DNA from: Sordariomycetes sp. S80-01Y | Taxonomy: Eukaryota; Ascomycota; Sordariomycetes | Length of the DNA stretch: 64,000 bases | Direction: 5' to 3' | NCBI GenBank assembly: GCA_037042185.1 | Contig: JAXQJY010000030.1 | Span: 248,001-312,000, forward strand | Part shown: positions 12,301 to 22,286 of the stretch, piece by piece | Layout: each line of letters starts with the position of its first letter | Position numbering within the stretch: the first letter of the stretch is position 1 | Made by a program: the position numbers and the translations under genes | The notes under the pieces: generated by a model | Seen by the model: only the letters and a program-made list of their open reading frames with translations | Told to the model about the DNA's origin: nothing | Databases searched by the model: none

Positions 12301-14056
12301 CACCGGCGACTTCCTCGTCGACGGACGTCCTCTTCCCAAATCCTTCCAGCGTGCCACAGGTTTCGCCGAGCAGATGGATGTTCACGAACCCACAGCCACC
12401 ATCCGCGAAGCGCTGCAATTCTCCGCGCTGCTCCGTCAGCCCAAGGAGGTGCCCCGTCAGGAGAAGCTGGACTACTGTGAGACCATCATCGACCTGCTCG
12501 AAATGCACGACATCGCTGGTGCTACCATCGGAAAGGTCGGAGAGGGCCTCAACCAGGAGCAGCGCAAGCGACTCACCATCGGCGTTGAGTTGGCCTCTAA
12601 GCCCGAGCTGCTCATGTTCCTCGACGAGCCTACCTCGGGACTTGACTCCGGCGCTGCCTTCAACATCGTCCGCTTCTTACGCAAGCTCGCTGATGCTGGA
12701 CAGGCTGTTCTCTGCACCATCCATCAGCCATCCGCCGTGCTTTTTGAGCACTTCGACGAGTTGCTCCTCCTCAAGTCGGGTGGCCGTGTTGTCTACCACG
12801 GTCCTCTCGGCCATGACTCCCAGGACCTGATTCAGTATTTTGAGTCCAACGGCGCTCCTAAGTGTCCCACCAACGCCAACCCTGCCGAATATATGCTCGA
12901 GGCCATTGGTGCAGGTAACCCCGACTACGACGGCCAGGACTGGGGTGATGTTTGGGCTCGGTCAAAGCAGCATGACGAGCGCTCTCGCGAGATCGCCGAG
13001 ATGATTGAGCGTCGCCAGAATGTCGAGCCAACCCGCTCCCTCAAGGACGACCGCGAATACGCCGCCCCTCTGTCGCAGCAAACTCTGACCGTCGTCAAGC
13101 GGGCCTTTGTCTCCTACTGGCGCACGCCGAACTACATCCTCGGCAAGTTCATGCTGCACATCCTCACCGGTCTCTTCAACTGCTTCACCTTCTGGAAGTT
13201 GGGCTACAGCAGCATCGACTACCAGAACCGACTCTTCTCCATTTTCATGACGCTCACCATCTCGCCGCCTCTCATTCAGCAGCTGCAGCCCGTCTTCCTG
13301 AACTCGAGAAACATCTTCGAGTCGCGGGAGAACAACGCCAAGATCTACTCGTGGTTCGCATGGGTCACCGCTGCCGTGGTCGTCGAGATCCCTTACGCTG
13401 TCGTCGCTGGAGGCGTGTACTTTTGCTGTTGGTGGTGGGGAATCTTCGGTGTCAACGTCTCGAGCTTCACCTCGGGCTTTGCCTTCCTCCTGGTAGTGCT
13501 GTTTGAGCTGTACTACGTCTCCTTCGGCCAGGCCATTGCTGCTTTTGCACCCAACGAGCTGCTCGCCTCCCTACTCGTGCCCATCTTCTTCCTCTTCGTT
13601 GTTTCCTTCTGCGGTGTTGTCGTCCCGCCCATGCAGCTGCCCACCTTCTGGCGAGAATGGATGTACTGGCTCTCACCCTTCCACTACCTCCTCGAGGCCT
13701 TCCTAGGTGCCGCCATCCACGACCAGCCCGTCCGCTGCAAGGAGAATGAGTTTGCAAAGTTCGAAGCACCGCCCGGCCTCTCATGCGACGAGTACGTCCA
13801 GCCTACCATCCAGCAAGCGGGCGGCTACGTCCAGACCGGCGCGAACGGCATCTGCGAGTTCTGTCAATACGCCACTGGTGATGAGTTTGGGAGGAGCTTT
13901 AGCGTGTACTACAGCCACATCTGGCGTGACTTTGGCATTTTCTGCGGCTTCATTGCCTTCAACTACGGTGTCATCTTCGTCGCCACGTGGTTGAGGTTCA
14001 AGGGCAAGAACCCGATTAAGAGTATCAAGGCAAAGAAGCAGATGGCCAAGCATTGA
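9349..14056 (+). CDS. PDR-type (ABCG) ABC transporter, full length
   Basis: Pleiotropic drug resistance pump of 1552 residues in the plasma membrane, organised NBD1-TMD1-NBD2-TMD2. The ATG at 9349 has a strong context (CAGCCATGG); the frame continues upstream only with a non-ATG codon. One intron (12194-12242) lies inside the NBD2 Walker A. NBD1 has the fungal Walker A GRPGSGCTTFLKTF, with Cys in place of the usual Lys, and the signature VSGGERKR. NBD2 has a canonical Walker A GASGAGKTTLLNSL but the degenerate signature LNQEQRKRLTIGVELA. This asymmetry is normal for the family. Two blocks of six hydrophobic segments follow, and the tail ends with a basic stretch. The N-terminal ~150 residues are acidic and disordered. 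Likely role: ATP-driven export of azoles, plant phenolics or secondary metabolites. Confidence 0.95.
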
Positions 14057-14570
14057 GCAGAGTGACATGTGTCACTCGTTGAAGTTTAGTGTGGATAGTA
14101 TCAGTTTCTGGATGCATAATAAAGCTAGTTTATCGTGTATGTGGCACGATGAAGTACGGACATGCCTTTTTGAGGTCACTGTGTCACCAGCCTTCGGGTA
14201 GATTGTGCGCCTCGGTGTAGTACAACGTGTGTCGAGACGCTGTGTTACGCTGGAGGGTCAAGTGATTGTTGCATAAGATCAACGTCGACATCACATCACG
14301 GCTGGTGGTAGAATAACGTCAATAAATCGACATGGCAAATAATCATCATGACATTAGAATATACAAATGGCTTTTCATGATACACCATGCTGAGCTTTGA
14401 ATCCAAACGGAAGAGTCCTCCCAAACGCCATTCCCTCCCTAGCACGCGGTCCCACGAATAGTCTAGCTATCCTCACTGTTACATTTCACTGTCGTTAACG
14501 ATCAGATATCCTCTCTAAACGGGGGTCTTAGTGTCCACGGTCGGACATAAAACGAGAAGGGGCACGTTAC
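14057..14570. other. 3' flanks of ABC pump and small acidic gene
   Basis: The genes on either side converge here. An AATAAA polyadenylation signal for the ABC gene lies at 14118-14123. No open frame of note is present. The distal part may carry an optional last exon of the neighbouring minus-strand gene near 14514. Confidence 0.5.
14118..14123 (+). terminator. Polyadenylation signal AATAAA of the ABC gene
   Basis: A perfect AATAAA lies about 60 bases after the stop codon of the ABC transporter, followed by T/G-rich sequence. This fits a cleavage/polyadenylation signal. Confidence 0.5.
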
Positions 14571-15181
14571 TTACAGCAAAGCCAAGGTAAGGTCGCCGTG
14601 GATTCTCGCCTTCAGCTCAATCTCGACCTCGAGGTTCAGGTCTAGCCTCAGCTTGAGGGGGTCCTTACCACCACCGCCGCCGGACTCTTCCTTCTTTTGC
14701 ATCTGCTGCTGCTGCTTCTTCTGTTGCTGCATCTGTTGCTGGCGCTGGCGTTGCGTGAGCTGGTTCTGGGGCGTGGAGGGCTCATCCTCGTCGGATTCGG
14801 TCTCTTCGTCGGAGTCTTCTTCCTCGTCAGAGTCCTCTTCTTCGTCGCCGGACTCTTCGTCACCGGAGCGCTCGTCGGACTCTGACTGGGCGTCTTGGAA
14901 TTCGCCCTCAGAGTTGTAGTCGGCCTTGTCCTCTTCGGTCTTCTCGACGTCAGGCTTCTCCTCGCTTGTCTTCTGGTCGACCTTCTGGTCGGTCTCTTTC
15001 TTGGATTCTTCGGTCTTCTCCTTCTGGGGCTCTTCTTGCTGCTCCTGTTCCTGCTGACCCTTGTTGATCTTGTCGTTCAGGTCATTCTGCTTCTGCGACT
15101 TGGTGTCGTCCTTGGTAGCCTAGCAGCGTTAGTACATGGCAGCAAAGACTGCATGATCGTTAAACGTACTGTATCGGCCAT
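14571..15181 (-). CDS. Small disordered acidic protein with conserved C-terminal tail
   Basis: Function unknown. The ATG at 15181 starts a 12-base exon (MADT), followed by a 49-base intron (15169-15121/15120, GTACGT donor, CTAG acceptor) and one long exon, giving about 186 residues. Residues ~5-80 are Lys/Glu/Gln-rich, ~85-125 are runs of Asp/Glu/Ser, then a Gln-rich stretch, then a Gly cluster. It ends in a regular alternating hydrophobic/charged segment (LNLEVEIELKARIHGDL plus TLALL). The gene at 16755 ends in nearly the same segment. The disordered body fits a hydrophilin/LEA-like protectant; the tail looks like an amphipathic beta strand or assembly tag (inference). The stop codon overlaps a perfect GTAAGT donor, so a terminal intron may exist. 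It is divergent from the gene at 15655. Confidence 0.75.
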
Positions 15182-15654
15182 GATGAATGATGCTTAAGTG
15201 ATTATTTGCTATGGTGTTCGAGCAAGGCAATGCAGATAATTAGTGGTAGTGTGGATAGCGCCAACGTAGTGTCCAGGAGCCGCTTATAGAGGTCTCAGAG
15301 CCTCCAGCCTCACGACTTTACAGGGAAGCCAGCGTTCATACCACAGTGACGCAACCGCTGTCAACATCGCTCGATCCCAGTACGGTCATGGCGTTCAAAA
15401 CCGGTATGATCCAGCACCTTGACGTGTCCCCACGACGCCACGTTATGACGTTAGGCCTTCTGCGACAGAGGCAGGGATGTGAAGGGGGTGGATGCGGGTC
15501 AAACGGGGCGGATACCCTTGCCGGGTGCGTGCGCAGCATGCATAGAGAATGTCAAAAGAACGTCATTTCCCGTGAGAAAGTTGGACAGGCTTCAGTCTGT
15601 AAGTTGACCAGAGTTGCCAGCCATGCGCCGTGGCTTTCACCGACAGCAGCGAAG
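15182..15654. promoter_or_regulatory. Bidirectional promoter with three TGACG motifs
   Basis: This interval separates two divergent genes of the stress locus. It contains TGACG at 15347-15351 (in TGACGCAA), 15420-15424 and 15446-15450, the core of CRE/ATF bZIP sites. Three copies in about 100 bases is more than the roughly one per 500 bases (either strand) expected with equal base composition. AtfA-type control of both genes is an inference. Confidence 0.4.
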
Positions 15655-16298
15655 ATGGTGATCGGCTTGCTGGCTCTTACGTCGATTCCCACGGTCATTG
15701 GGGTCGGACAGGCCGTGGGTGCGCAGAACAGACAGCAGGCTGCCTGCAAGGAGCAGCAGAAGTTCAACCTGACCGCCATGATGCCCATGGATGGGGAATT
15801 GCGAGAAGCGGCCTTCTGCGTTCTGGTCGACAACAAGGTAAGCTTTCGCCCAGATTCTCCACACCTTGGCTGCGCACGATTGACAGTACGGCGCATCAGA
15901 TCTATCTCAAGTTCCCCGACAAACCCATTGAAGGGCATTTATTCAACGGGTACTACTTCAACTACCCCAGTGAGGAGCAGCACCAAGGCCTCGTCAGCAC
16001 CATCTCGGACGACCCGCCCATGCTGAACTGGATTTACGTGGAAAAGGACACCCACGAACTCAAGTACGGGGGAAAGAAAGACACCCTCGAACATGTCATC
16101 GGACCCTGGGGCTGGAGCGCTGACGAGCACTTCCTGGTTCTGAAAGGGGATCCGAAGCCGTTCGTGGCTCGCAGGGAAGACGATGGGCGGTGGGCCGTGT
16201 ATTACGACCCCAAAGGCGAAATGGAGGATACCCTCACACTGAGGCTCAGAAGGAGGTTGCAGCAGCAGGGGGTCGAAAGCCGCTATGTCAGAGACTGA
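15655..16298 (+). CDS. Conserved hypothetical protein of the stress locus
   Basis: Function unknown. The ATG at 15655 gives MVIGLLALTSIPTVIGVG, a hydrophobic start that could be a signal anchor, followed by a Gln/Lys-rich linker. A 62-base intron (15838-15899) with GTAAGC donor and CATCAG acceptor joins VLVDNK to IYLKFPDKP in phase 0; the earlier GACAG acceptor would shift the frame. The product is about 193 residues. The C-terminal half alternates aromatic and charged residues (YFNYP, MLNWIYVEKDTHELKYGG, GPWGWSADEHFLVL, WAVYYDPKG), suggesting a small beta-rich domain. I recognise this as a type of protein seen widely in Pezizomycotina but know no named domain. It lies between the two shared-tail genes. 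Confidence 0.75.
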
Positions 16299-16754
16299 GC
16301 ACCGCGCGTCAAGGCCTGGAATGCTGGGGCCAGCGCCGCCTGAGGCTCCGCCGGGAAGGGTGGGTTGGAAAGACGGACGTTGAAACGTTAGAAAAGTTGG
16401 CAGTAGTGGAGAAGCTATGGACCGGGGCTACTGCGTGTCATGGGGGGGTGGAGGGGCGGATCACCAGCCATGTCTAGCGACGACAGGACAGGGATAGACA
16501 AAGGCGGCCAGGGTGTCGATGGACACGAAGTGTCGGAGGCAGTGATATGACCTCATGCTGCGAATAGCCAAAACAGGTTGTGGAGAGACAGACAGAGCAG
16601 GTATATCATTACATAGTTATTGCAGTCGTCAGGTTCCTTAAGGACACAGGTAAACCCACCACATCATCGTACCATCTCAGTTCGCGACTTCTCAACTTTC
16701 AGCACAAATTTCTCCAAGAAGAACACAAACAACCTAGCTCTCAAATCAACCAAG
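16299..16754. other. Intergenic region upstream of second shared-tail gene
   Basis: No gene is visible. Two CGTCA cores (reverse of TGACG) occur at 16307-16311 and 16627-16631. The segment just before the ATG is A/C-rich, as is usual for a fungal 5' leader. Confidence 0.4.
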
Positions 16755-17153
16755 ATGGCCCCCCCAACAATGGAGAAGCCCCAGCAGGCCCAGCAGTCCG
16801 ATCAAGAGGAGACCGGCAGCAACAATTCTGTTGAGGAGGTGCCTCGCAAGGAGAAGAAGACCAAGAAGAAGAGCAAGAAGTCCAAGAAGAGCTCTGCCCT
16901 TGACCAGCTTCCCACCGACGGCGTGACCGACGGCGTTGGTGAGACGGCCGACAACGCTCTCAGCAGCGTCTCAAACACCCTCGGATCCGTTGGCGGCCAG
17001 GCCCTCAACAAGCAACAAGGAGGCGACGAGGAGGAGGAGTCTGGCGGCGGCGGCAAGAGCGACACCCTCCGCCTGCGCTTAGATCTTAACCTTGACGTCG
17101 AGATCCAGCTCAAGGCGAGGATTCACGGTGATTTGGAGTTGGCTCTGCTGTAA
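16755..17153 (+). CDS. Small basic/acidic protein with the same conserved C-terminal tail
   Basis: Function unknown; single exon of 132 residues from the ATG at 16755 (context AAGATGG). The N-terminus is Gln/Glu-rich, residues ~33-50 form a Lys-rich block (KEKKTKKKSKKSKKS), then a Ser/Val/Gly stretch, an acidic cluster and a Gly cluster. The last ~28 residues (LNLDVEIQLKARIHGDL plus ELALL) match the tail of the minus-strand gene at 14571 at about 24 of 28 positions. The bodies of the two proteins do not match, so the tail is a separate conserved module. As in that gene, TAA lies inside CTGTAAGT, a consensus 5' splice site. Splicing to CCAG at 17214 would change the end to L-T-G-stop at 17224. 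Confidence 0.8.
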   Translation: MAPPTMEKPQQAQQSDQEETGSNNSVEEVPRKEKKTKKKSKKSKKSSALDQLPTDGVTDGVGETADNALSSVSNTLGSVGGQALNKQQGGDEEEESGGGGKSDTLRLRLDLNLDVEIQLKARIHGDLELALL

Positions 17154-17224
17154 GTGACCTCCCATTTAACCCCCTTCGACCCTACGTTCCCATTCTTACG
17201 TGATACCCCTCCAGCACTGGATAA

Positions 17225-18052
17225 ATCGTGGTGTCTCTTCTTTGAATCAATTAAGAGGCCATTTGGCTGACGATGCATGTTCTCAGGAACTAAAAGGCCA
17301 TGCTTTTTCCTATTTCGTTGCTCGGAGTTGCAGGACATTGGGATCCGGGACTGTACTTCTAATCATTTGAGAATCAAATCATTTGTCTTGATAATAGACA
17401 CTGTCAATCCTGCTCGCTGCGCGGTAATTTGGCGACGGAACGTGAGGTTGCTTCATCGTGATCGCCAATGTCCTAGTGCACCCAGTCCATGGGTCCAGCA
17501 TTCCAGTCTTGCGCAACCACACAAGCTTTCTGGGCATTGATCGGTTAGACGCCGCGCTTGATCGGGCGCTAGAGCTCGGTCTCTTGGCCATTTCCAGCTT
17601 CCCCACCCACCCGTGTCTGATCCAGTTTCACGCCAGCCCACCACACACAACCCCTGTTCCTGGGTTTTTCTCCCATGATGTGGATGACGGAGTTCAGCTG
17701 TGGCTGATGCATCTCCTCTTCTCTCCATCCCACCATCCAACCAACCCCCTCCTCGGTGAGCAAGCATCAGTGTGAGGGAGGGCTGTTTTCGTCACTCTGC
17801 CGTGTCCATGATCTCTTCGAGCGCCCTGCCGCACGTACCGCTGCTTCTGCGTCTGCCGCTGCTGTGCTGAAAGAAGGCTGTAGGTAGGGACTCGAGTCGC
17901 ACACATCGTCGAGTCCACGGCCGCGTGCATGAGGAAGTGACCGGGGCAACTCCATCTGCGCTCCCTCTTTGAACCCTTGTTGCTTGACCTCGGGTCTGGC
18001 TCCTGTCCTGCAATTCGACTCCCCCTCCCTCCCCCATATCTTTTCCCTCAGC
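17225..18052. other. Intergenic region upstream of DUF3659 gene
   Basis: Pyrimidine-rich stretches precede the next start, typical of fungal promoters. TGACG occurs at 17695-17699 and CGTCA at 17790-17794. The open frames on both strands here have no recognisable domain and biased Pro/Ser/His composition, so I left them out. Confidence 0.4.
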
Positions 18053-18832
18053 ATGGGCGATCACGCGGCGCAGGGTCCTGAGCGCGACACCCACAGCACG
18101 CATACCTTTGACATCCCGTACCGCCCAAAGGCTGGCTTCACGCCGAGGGAGCCCCCGAAGGAGAAGCCCAAAATTACACCCATTCCAAGGATCAACATGT
18201 CTGGATCAAATTCACGAGCGCAGTCGCCCAGACCAAGCTCACTACGACAAAGGCCAGAATCACCAAAACCGGAACCCAGGCCAACATCGTCGGATCAGTC
18301 ACCAGCTTCGCTCGCTAAGGGGCTCGAGGGCAAGTACGTTGACGAGTTTGGCAACATTCTCGACTGGAACGGTACCGTTCTCGGCAGAGTTGAGGGCGAC
18401 CTGCCGTCTATGGTCGGCCGCCCCGTGTCAGAGTCCGGCCAGATCCACGATGCGGACGGTGAGGCTGTTGGCTATGTGTCCGAGAATTACGCAAAACCTC
18501 CGCTCAAGGAGCTGGATGGGGGTTTGAGAGTCGATGATGACGGCAACATCTTCAACGCCGATGGCGTCGCAATCGGGAAGCTCAACGAACCCCCCAAGAA
18601 AGAAGCAGCCGAGGAGGCGCCCAAAAAGGAGTGCTCGTGCGGCACCCCGAAGAACCCTGCGGTGCCAAACCCATCAGAAATCTACCTGGACGTCAAGTCG
18701 ACGTTCGACGGAATCCAGATCGTTCTCAAAATCCCCACCATCTTCAACCAGGACCACCACAACCCAAGGCGAGACTCAGAGGGAAGGATCGTGGAGTCCA
18801 CGGAGAGCAGGAGTGGCGAGGAAACGGACTAG
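18053..18832 (+). CDS. DUF3659-repeat protein
   Basis: Protein of 259 residues, single exon, role unknown. The frame is open upstream, but the first ATG is at 18053. Residues 1-85 are Pro/Arg/Ser-rich and disordered. Residues ~86-185 carry three to four half-repeats of the DUF3659 kind, seen as YVDEFGNILDWNGTVLGRVEG, then VSESGQIHDADGEAVGYV and RVDDDGNIFNADGVAIGKL. Each has the pattern V-x2-x-G-x-I-x(4)-G-x(2)-[IV]-G. A Lys/Glu linker and a CSCGTP motif follow, and the protein ends in an alternating hydrophobic segment (YLDVKSTFDGIQIVLKIP), reminiscent of the tails of its neighbours. The same repeat occurs in the next gene, so the two are likely related in function. DUF3659 has no established biochemical role that I know of. 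Confidence 0.8.
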   Translation: MGDHAAQGPERDTHSTHTFDIPYRPKAGFTPREPPKEKPKITPIPRINMSGSNSRAQSPRPSSLRQRPESPKPEPRPTSSDQSPASLAKGLEGKYVDEFGNILDWNGTVLGRVEGDLPSMVGRPVSESGQIHDADGEAVGYVSENYAKPPLKELDGGLRVDDDGNIFNADGVAIGKLNEPPKKEAAEEAPKKECSCGTPKNPAVPNPSEIYLDVKSTFDGIQIVLKIPTIFNQDHHNPRRDSEGRIVESTESRSGEETD

Positions 18833-19504
18833 AGAAACTGTCAAAAGTTAGAATCCAGGAACGGCGTATGGAGTGGTTGGAACAGTTGGCAAAATCGGGG
18901 CCGGGCATGATGCTTTGTGGGGTTCGTCAACGTTTCGCTGCGTGGAAACCTGTTTTTAGCCCAGCTTGATGTAATAAGTGAAAGAGGCGCAATCTCGATG
19001 TGTGGCTTACGCACGACCAAGATACGACCAAGATCGACGTGAGAACCGGGAAGTCCCTAGAAGTCCATTGGAGCATAGGCACAGCAAACCCTGATTTCGG
19101 TTCCCGGCAAGCGGCCGCTGTAACGGCCTTGATATCATGCCCTAGTCGCAGCCCCACCCTCCATGCTAAGCTCCTCCAACCTGCAAGATCAACCTGGAAG
19201 ATCAAGCCACCCTTCCAAGGCCAGTGGCGCTGAGGGGCGTCATTCACGCCCTCAGAGCTGGGACGCTCAGGTTTCAATGTCATCCTCATGACGTGTGGCG
19301 TCGCGACTCGGTCGAACCCTTCTTCTGCCTTGCTGCTAGATGGGAGACGTGACGTTGGCGTTGCTGGAGGGAGCCTGTTCTAGGCTGTCGGGAAGATGTA
19401 TAAAGGTGGCCAAGGTAGCTGTAAACCCGAAAACGAATATGAAGCGCAAGTTCTCTTTCTACAAAGGTCCAGTGCAATTACCAACAAGAAAAAAAGTCAA
19501 CACC
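18833..19504. promoter_or_regulatory. Promoter of the LEA/DUF3659 gene
   Basis: Contains three TGACG-type cores (GCGTCA 19237-19242, TGACGT 19289-19294, TGACGT 19350-19355) and a TATA box TATAAAG at 19399-19405, about 105 bases before the chosen ATG. An ATG at 19340 opens the same frame but lies upstream of this TATA box. bZIP control is inference. Confidence 0.45.
19399..19405 (+). promoter_or_regulatory. TATA box of LEA/DUF3659 gene
   Basis: TATAAAG lies 100 bases upstream of the ATG at 19505. It supports that start over the in-frame ATG at 19340, which is upstream of it. Confidence 0.4.
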
Positions 19505-22286
19505 ATGGCCGCAAACCCGCAATCCATCCCTGAGGGATGGGACAAAGACACCCCCACCACTGAAAGTCAGCACTCAGGTGAGCTTCCATATTTCCGCTCA
19601 GTCGATGAGGTTTCTGACTTTTTAGCCGAGGGCACTGCCCAGGATGCTGCGCAGGACGTTCCCCGTTCCGCCACCGGCGTCGTCAATGAGGCCGGCGAGA
19701 TTGTTGATGACTCGGGCAACACAGTCGGCAAGCTCGCCGAGTCGCAAGATCCCAAGGAGCTTGTAGGCAACACAGTCAACGAGACCGGAGACGTCGTCAG
19801 CTCAGCAGGCGACGTGCTCGGAAAGGCCAGCCTGGACAATGTCACTGGCGGCGATTATACCACCGAGGCTCAAGACGACCAAGAAGGTCAGCAGAAGCAA
19901 GGGTGGTTCGGCAAGGCCGCCAAGGGTGTCTCTAGCACCCTAGGATCTTTCGGTGGCCGCTCGAACGCCGGTAGTCAAAAGGCCGAGAGCAACGCTGGTG
20001 TTGAAGACACTCCCGGGACCGACAACGTTCAGGGAGCTGCAGACCAAGCCAAGTCTGGAGCCGAGGAGACTGCAGATGACGCCCAAAAGCAGGGCGACGA
20101 GGCCACCGACGAGGCCAAGGACAAGGCCGACGACGCCCAGAAGAAGGCCGACGAAACCACAGATGAGGCCAAAGCCGGCGCGGAAGAGACTGCCGACGAC
20201 GCCCAGCAGAAGGCCGACGAAACCACAGAAGGTGCCAAGGACGGTGCTGAAGAGACCGCCGAAGATGCCCAAAACAAGGGCGAGGAGACTGGCGAGGACG
20301 CCCAAAAGCAGGGTGAGGAAGCCACAGATGAGGCCAAGGCCCAATGTCAGGACGCCCAACAACAAGGCGAAGACGCGGCTGCAGAGGGCCAAGAAAAGGC
20401 CGAAGATGCCACCGACGAGGCAAAGGACAAGACCGAGGAGGGTGGCATCGCTCTCGAAGACAAGGAGGGTGAGCAAGCCGAAGGCGAAGATGCTGAGAAG
20501 AAGGAAGCTGAGGAGGGAGAGGAGGGTGAGCAAGTAGACTACACTGTCCTCGAAAATGGCACGGTCAACAAGGCTGGAAACATCGTCAGCGAAGCAGGCA
20601 AGGTTGTTGGTCGCCTAGTTGAGGGCGATGCCAAGCAACTCCAGGGCAAGAAAGTTGACAAGGACGGAAATGTCTGGAACGAGTCCGGCAAGATTGTCGG
20701 AAAGGGTGAGCCCCTATCCGAATCCGAGCGCGGCTCCAGCAAAGACTACGCCCCCTTCGAGAACTTCCCTGATGCTATTGTCGAGGCTGATGGAAGTGTC
20801 ACTTATGACGGCAAGCGCGTTGGCACTGTTGTCGACGGTGATGCCAAGCGTCTCAAGGGCAGCAAGGTTGACGAGGATGGTGACATCCTTGACCGCAACG
20901 GCAATGTTGTCGGGAAGGCCGAAGCCTGGGACGAGCCCGAAGAGGTGCAAGAAGAGGAGCCTGACCGATCCATCCTGGCTGGCAAGCGTGTCAACAAGGC
21001 TGGTAATGTCGTCGACCAGAACGGTGCTATCTTCGGCAAGGTCGTCGAGGGCAACGTCTCTTCCATGAATGGCCGCATGTGTGACAAGAACGGCAACATC
21101 ATGAGCGAGTCTGGAGATATTCTCGGCAAGGCTGAAGTCGTTCCCGAGGGTGAGCGCGAAGGTTCCAAAGAGGGTCCGTTCGCCGACCTCGAGGGTCTGA
21201 CTGTTGCCAAGGATGGCAAGGTCGTTACCGCATCCGGCGACGTTGTTGGACGTCTCACCTCTGGCGACCCCAAGACTTTGTTCGGCCGCTCTGTTGACCA
21301 GGATGGCGATGTTGTTGACAAGAACGGCAACGTCCTCGCCAAGGCTGAGCGTTGGGAAGAGCCTGAGGAGGAGAAGAAGCAGGGCCCCATGGCTGGCCGC
21401 AAGGTCAACCGCGAGGGTAATGTTGTCGATGAGGATGGTAACATCATCGGCAAGCTCACCAGCGGCGACATTACGACCTGCGCTGGCAAAGAGATTGATG
21501 ATGATGGTGATGTTATCAACTCCAAGGGCAACACTGTTGGCCACGTCGCCCTCCTCGAGGATATTCCTGCTGAGCCTGAACCAGAGGAGACTGAGGAGCA
21601 GAAGAAGGAGCGCGAGCAGGCTGAGAGCGACAAGAAGCTTGCTGCCCAGCTCGGCTACTCCATCGAGCAGTCCCTCGACAAGATCAAGCCCATCATGAAG
21701 ATGATCACGGACAAGATCGACAGCGCTGAGCGCAAGCCCAAGGAAGAGCTTGACGAGGAGCAACTCGTCAAGGAGGTGAAGCCTCTCATCGAGGAGGGAG
21801 GAAAGATCCTCACGGAGACCAATGGTATTATCCGTGGCATGGATCCCGACGGCCGCATCCAGCGCAACGCGAAGCACAAGTCCTCAACAAAGGAGGCCTC
21901 GCCTGAAGAGCACCACCTCGCCGAGCAGCTCAAGGAGGTAAGATACATTGATACATTTGGTTTGATTCATAAGCTAACTTTACCAGCTCACTGGCGGTGT
22001 TACTGAGACGATTGATAACGCCAAGCGTAAGATTGAGGGCATGCCCCACGCCAAGAAGGAGCTCAACCCTCTCTGGGGTCTCCTCATGGAGCCTCTGGGA
22101 CAGATCATCGCTGCCGTCGGTCTCTTGCTCAACGGTGTTCTCGGCCTTGTAGGCAGATTGTTGAGTGGCCTTGGCTTGGGCGGTCTCGTTGATGGTCTGC
22201 TGGGTGGGCTCGGACTGGATAAGGTCCTTGGTGGTCTTGGACTTGGTAGTGCCTACGACTCATTGGTAGGCAAGGACAAGAAATAA
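19505..22286 (+). CDS. LEA-repeat and DUF3659-repeat protein
   Basis: Large hydrophilic protein, 894 residues in this model. The ATG at 19505 (CACCATGG) follows a TATA box. A 48-base phase-1 intron (19578-19625, GTGAGC, CTGAC branch, TTTTTAG) is likely but also reads through in frame; a second intron is 21938-21986. Order: one DUF3659 double unit (~40-100), then ~140 residues of LEA group-3-like 11-mers (ADEATDEAKDKA type, ~170-310), then five more double DUF3659 units (~340-680; KVDKDGNVWNESGKIVGK is one half). A charged helical region follows, and a C-terminal Gly/Leu-rich hydrophobic stretch (GLLLNGVLGLVGRLLSGLGL) that may bind membrane or lipid. LEA repeats are known to protect membranes and proteins from drying and heat. 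The dual architecture suggests a stress-protective scaffold (inference). Confidence 0.85.

Noticed and set aside
14653-15197. Plus-strand Ser/Cys- and Leu-rich frames opposite the small acidic gene
   Set aside because: They are antisense readings of GAG/GAC/CAG-rich codons. The minus-strand gene has the ATG, intron and conserved tail.
19340-19504. Upstream in-frame ATG of the LEA/DUF3659 gene
   Set aside because: It lies before the TATA box at 19399 and encodes unlike sequence; the ATG at 19505 has a strong context.
20714-21877. A 387-codon minus-strand frame opposite the LEA/DUF3659 gene
   Set aside because: Its Leu/Asp/Val-rich repeats mirror the DUF3659 repeats of the real gene in the other strand; no independent signal.
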